Assembly (NCBI GenBank): GCA_028711355.1
Contig: JAQTSL010000191.1
Span: 1-7,055, forward strand
Length of the DNA: 7,055 nt
Source of the DNA: Rhodoferax sp.
Lineage (GTDB): Bacteria > Pseudomonadota > Gammaproteobacteria > Burkholderiales > Burkholderiaceae_C
Direction of reading: 5' to 3'
Shown here: one piece after another, positions 5,221 through 7,055 of the stretch
How positions within the stretch are numbered: position 1 is the first letter of the stretch
How the letters are laid out: each line of letters opens with the position of its first letter
Notes under the pieces: model-generated
Told to the model about the DNA's origin: nothing
The model's input: the letters and a program-made list of their open reading frames with translations, nothing else
The model's database searches: none
Made by a program: the position numbers and the translations under genes

Positions 5221-6135
5221 TCACTGCACAGAAAAATGAATCAACGGCGCACTCGGATCGTTCAGTGCTGCCCCCAGCGCGATCTCGCCTTGACCATGCA
5301 AGACACATTCTTCCCGGCGCAGCAACAAATCGGGGCCACCCCCAGCAAAACGCACCCAACTGCCGTAGGAACTGACATCGACCAGCACCACGCTGCCGTT
5401 GCGCCAGTCGATGCGTGCGTGCTTGCGCGACACGCGGACGTCGTCAACCACAAACTCAACCTGACGGGACCGCCCAACATGGATCGGCAGGTCGAAAGCG
5501 TGAAAGACGCGCTGCTGATCAAGACATACCAGGCAAATTTGGATGCCCAGGGCATCACGGGCGTTATCGCCACCACCAAGCTCCAGATCAGCTTGTATTG
5601 TCAGCTCGCCGGTGCCTGAGTCTTCCTGCCATTCCACTTGATACACCATACACGGCTCGGCTCGGCCTCGGATCGGTATCGATCCCAATGACCGAAATCG
5701 TTCGTCCGGATATTGAAAGGCATCCTCAACCGCATCCCGGTTGACCCAAATTTGGTGCGCCCCGGTCAGTTCACTCAAGCGCGAAGCGATATTGACGGCG
5801 TCGCCATAACAATCGTTTTCAACAAACTCGACACCACCGCGCGCCACCCCGATGCGCAGCGGCATATAAGCGTTGGTGGGTGTCTGGCTAAGCAAGAGTT
5901 GATACTTGCGCTGCAATAACAGCACGGTTTCAATTGCATCGCGGCTGTCGTCAAACACCACCAGCACGCCGTCGCCCAGCAGTTTAATCACTTTGCCGCC
6001 GCCCTCGGTGCAGCGCTGTGCCAACCACGACGTGGTGCGTGTCACCACCTCGGTCGCTCTAGCGTTGCCAAGCGATTCAAAGACACCTGTACTGCCAAAA
6101 AGATCGGCAAAAACAACGGTAGCCAGACTGCTCAT
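5221..6135 (-). CDS. Class III adenylate/guanylate cyclase fused to an FHA domain
   Basis: From ATG 6135 this is 304 residues. The cyclase domain (about 1-170) retains the full set of expected catalytic residues: metal-binding D11 (V-F-A-D-L-F-G-S-T) and D55 (L-G-D-G), base-selecting K51 and D108, and transition-state N115 and R119 (G-D-A-V-N-I-A-S-R). The K-D pair suggests ATP and so cAMP as product, by analogy with known adenylyl cyclases. A linker follows, then an FHA phosphothreonine-binding domain (about 198-290) with G-R-S (221-223), S-R-K-H (236-239) and a S-Y-G-S-W turn. There is no membrane segment, so it is cytosolic. ATG 6135 has AGGA 11 bases upstream and begins just before the conserved core; ATG 6156 would add seven residues but lacks a Shine-Dalgarno. 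It lies downstream of ldcA on the same strand, 57 bases after its stop, and may be cotranscribed. FHA suggests control by a Ser/Thr kinase. Confidence 0.9.
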   Translation of the reverse strand: MSSLATVVFADLFGSTGVFESLGNARATEVVTRTTSWLAQRCTEGGGKVIKLLGDGVLVVFDDSRDAIETVLLLQRKYQLLLSQTPTNAYMPLRIGVARGGVEFVENDCYGDAVNIASRLSELTGAHQIWVNRDAVEDAFQYPDERFRSLGSIPIRGRAEPCMVYQVEWQEDSGTGELTIQADLELGGGDNARDALGIQICLVCLDQQRVFHAFDLPIHVGRSRQVEFVVDDVRVSRKHARIDWRNGSVVLVDVSSYGSWVRFAGGGPDLLLRREECVLHGQGEIALGAALNDPSAPLIHFSVQ

Positions 6136-6170
6136 GCCTGAGAGATTCCTGTGCATTTCATGGTGCGAGT

Positions 6171-6194
6171 TTAGGTCAATTGGGCCTAATTTTT
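6171..6194 (+). other. Hairpin plus T-run between ldcA and the cyclase gene, facing the wrong way
   Basis: On the plus strand TTAGGTC (6171-6177) pairs with GGCCTAA (6183-6189) around AATTG, with one G-U pair, and is followed by five Ts (6190-6194). This is terminator-like for plus-strand transcripts, but both flanking genes are on the minus strand. It may be a weak antisense terminator or chance; read on minus, the stem has one mismatch and no T-run. Confidence 0.25.
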
Positions 6195-7055
6195 AGAGAT
6201 GTCCCCAAAGCATCAATACGTCGCGACCGGCTATTTGTAGATCAACCTGAGCACCGACTGGCAGCATCACTTTGGTCGGAACATGGCCAAACGGCAAATT
6301 GCTCAACACTGGCACTTTCAGGTGCCCCCGCAGCCACTGCAGCGCCGCCGCCAGATTGAAACCACGGTCGTGCGAGGTGAGATTGAATTCGGTAAATTGC
6401 CCCAGCAGCACGGCTTTTTGGCGGCCCAGCACGCCACTGTGCAGCAGTTGCGTCAGCATCCGCTCGACCCGGTATGGGTGTTCTCCAACGTCTTCTAGAA
6501 ACAGCACACCATTGCGGATGTCCGGAAAATACCGCGTGCCCAGCAAGGACGTCAGTACCGTCAGATTACCACCCCATAAGGTTGCACCGTGCAGGGGGGT
6601 CCGCAAATATTCAGTAGCGAGCGGCGCACGCCAGCCGGTGCCCTCGCCCTGCCCGCTCAGCAAATCTTCAAAACACGCCTGCATGATGTCGTCTGGCTCG
6701 GCGGTGTCGGCGCCTGCTCCACCCACGCCAAAGCCTTCACACAATGCGGGCCCAGCCCAGGTGATGGCGCCGGTTTTGGCCAGTAGCGCGCTTTGCAACG
6801 CGGTGAAGTCGCTGATGCCAACAAAAACCATACCGCGCTCGACGGCGCGCGCTACTTTTTTGTAATGAATATCAGGCAGCAACCGGGTTAGGCCATAGCC
6901 GCCGCGCGAGATCATTGCCACGTCGGCACCGCTGGCGGCAGCGCGGTGGATAGCGGCCAGGCGGGTCGCGTCGTCGCCGGCAAAACGCTGAAAGCTGCTC
7001 AGCGCGTTGGCATCGACCTCGACCTCGTGCCCGAGTGCCTGCAAGCGCTTGATAC
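6193..7055 (-). CDS. ldcA: LD-carboxypeptidase, LdcA/MccF family S66 (5' end cut by window edge)
   Basis: The minus-strand frame is open from the right edge to TAA (6195-6193) and shows 286 residues; about 20-30 N-terminal residues should be outside the window, since the family usually has about 300 and reading begins at IKRLQALGHEV. Internal TTG 7044 is not the start, because conserved sequence precedes it. Family S66 enzymes remove the terminal D-alanine from murein tetrapeptides in the cytoplasm during cell-wall recycling; MccF relatives cleave microcin C. The Ser-Glu-His triad is visible: Ser in G-I-S-D-F (codon 6813-6811), Glu in F-L-E-D-V-G-E (6495-6493) and His in P-F-G-H-V-P-T-K (6285-6283). 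ISRGGYGLTRLLP and GGNLTVL are further family marks. The recycling role is preferred over MccF immunity because no microcin-related genes are nearby. It precedes the cyclase gene on the same strand. Confidence 0.92.
   Translation of the reverse strand, partial: IKRLQALGHEVEVDANALSSFQRFAGDDATRLAAIHRAAASGADVAMISRGGYGLTRLLPDIHYKKVARAVERGMVFVGISDFTALQSALLAKTGAITWAGPALCEGFGVGGAGADTAEPDDIMQACFEDLLSGQGEGTGWRAPLATEYLRTPLHGATLWGGNLTVLTSLLGTRYFPDIRNGVLFLEDVGEHPYRVERMLTQLLHSGVLGRQKAVLLGQFTEFNLTSHDRGFNLAAALQWLRGHLKVPVLSNLPFGHVPTKVMLPVGAQVDLQIAGRDVLMLWGHL

Noticed and set aside
5158..5619. Plus-strand open frame opposite the cyclase gene.
   Set aside because: It is antisense to a well-supported cyclase-FHA gene and its translation shows no family features.
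6171..6194. Hairpin with T-run read as a rho-independent terminator.
   Set aside because: It points along the plus strand, where no gene lies upstream within more than 1 kb, and the stem is AT-rich with a G-U pair; it was kept only as a low-confidence structure.

Overview
The window looks like ordinary chromosome of a betaproteobacterium of the order Burkholderiales, most likely a Comamonadaceae member of the Rhodoferax/Polaromonas type. This rests on the feel of the protein sequences, the GC-rich codon use and the gene order, not on a database search. All seven genes are read from sequence; the first and last run off the window edges.

Layout. At the left edge a minus-strand gene encodes a YgfZ/CAF17-type folate-binding protein (1-818). 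A 45-base divergent gap separates it from a plus-strand cluster: mltG (864-1850, septal murein transglycosylase), tmk (1861-2619, dTMP kinase), holB (2616-3659, clamp-loader delta' subunit), tatD (3649-4461, metal-dependent DNase/hydrolase) and an exported ankyrin-repeat protein (4458-5123). The genes touch or overlap (10-base gap, then overlaps of 4, 11 and 4 bases), so they are almost certainly one translationally coupled operon. The mltG-tmk-holB-tatD order is also that of E. coli yceG-tmk-holB-ycfH. A 97-base convergent gap follows. Two minus-strand genes fill the right side: a class III nucleotidyl cyclase fused to an FHA domain (6135-5221) and an LD-carboxypeptidase of the LdcA/MccF family (7055-6193, N-terminus cut off).

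The most unusual structure is a 91-base palindromic repeat-like element at 2530-2620, at the tmk-holB junction. It starts with GTCAT, ends with ATGAC and contains two perfect hairpins. It is read through as a C-terminal tail of thymidylate kinase, and its last bases supply both the tmk stop codon and the best holB start codon, overlapped as ATGA. A 10-base direct repeat lies on either side of it. This resembles the protein-coding palindromic elements described in Rickettsia, here inside an essential DNA-replication operon.

Together the genes serve core functions: nucleotide supply and DNA replication (tmk, holB), cell-wall cutting and recycling (mltG, ldcA), Fe-S cluster maintenance (ygfZ), DNA repair or quality control (tatD) and second-messenger signalling (cyclase-FHA). 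I see no phage, CRISPR, toxin-antitoxin or RNA gene, and no wholly new system.
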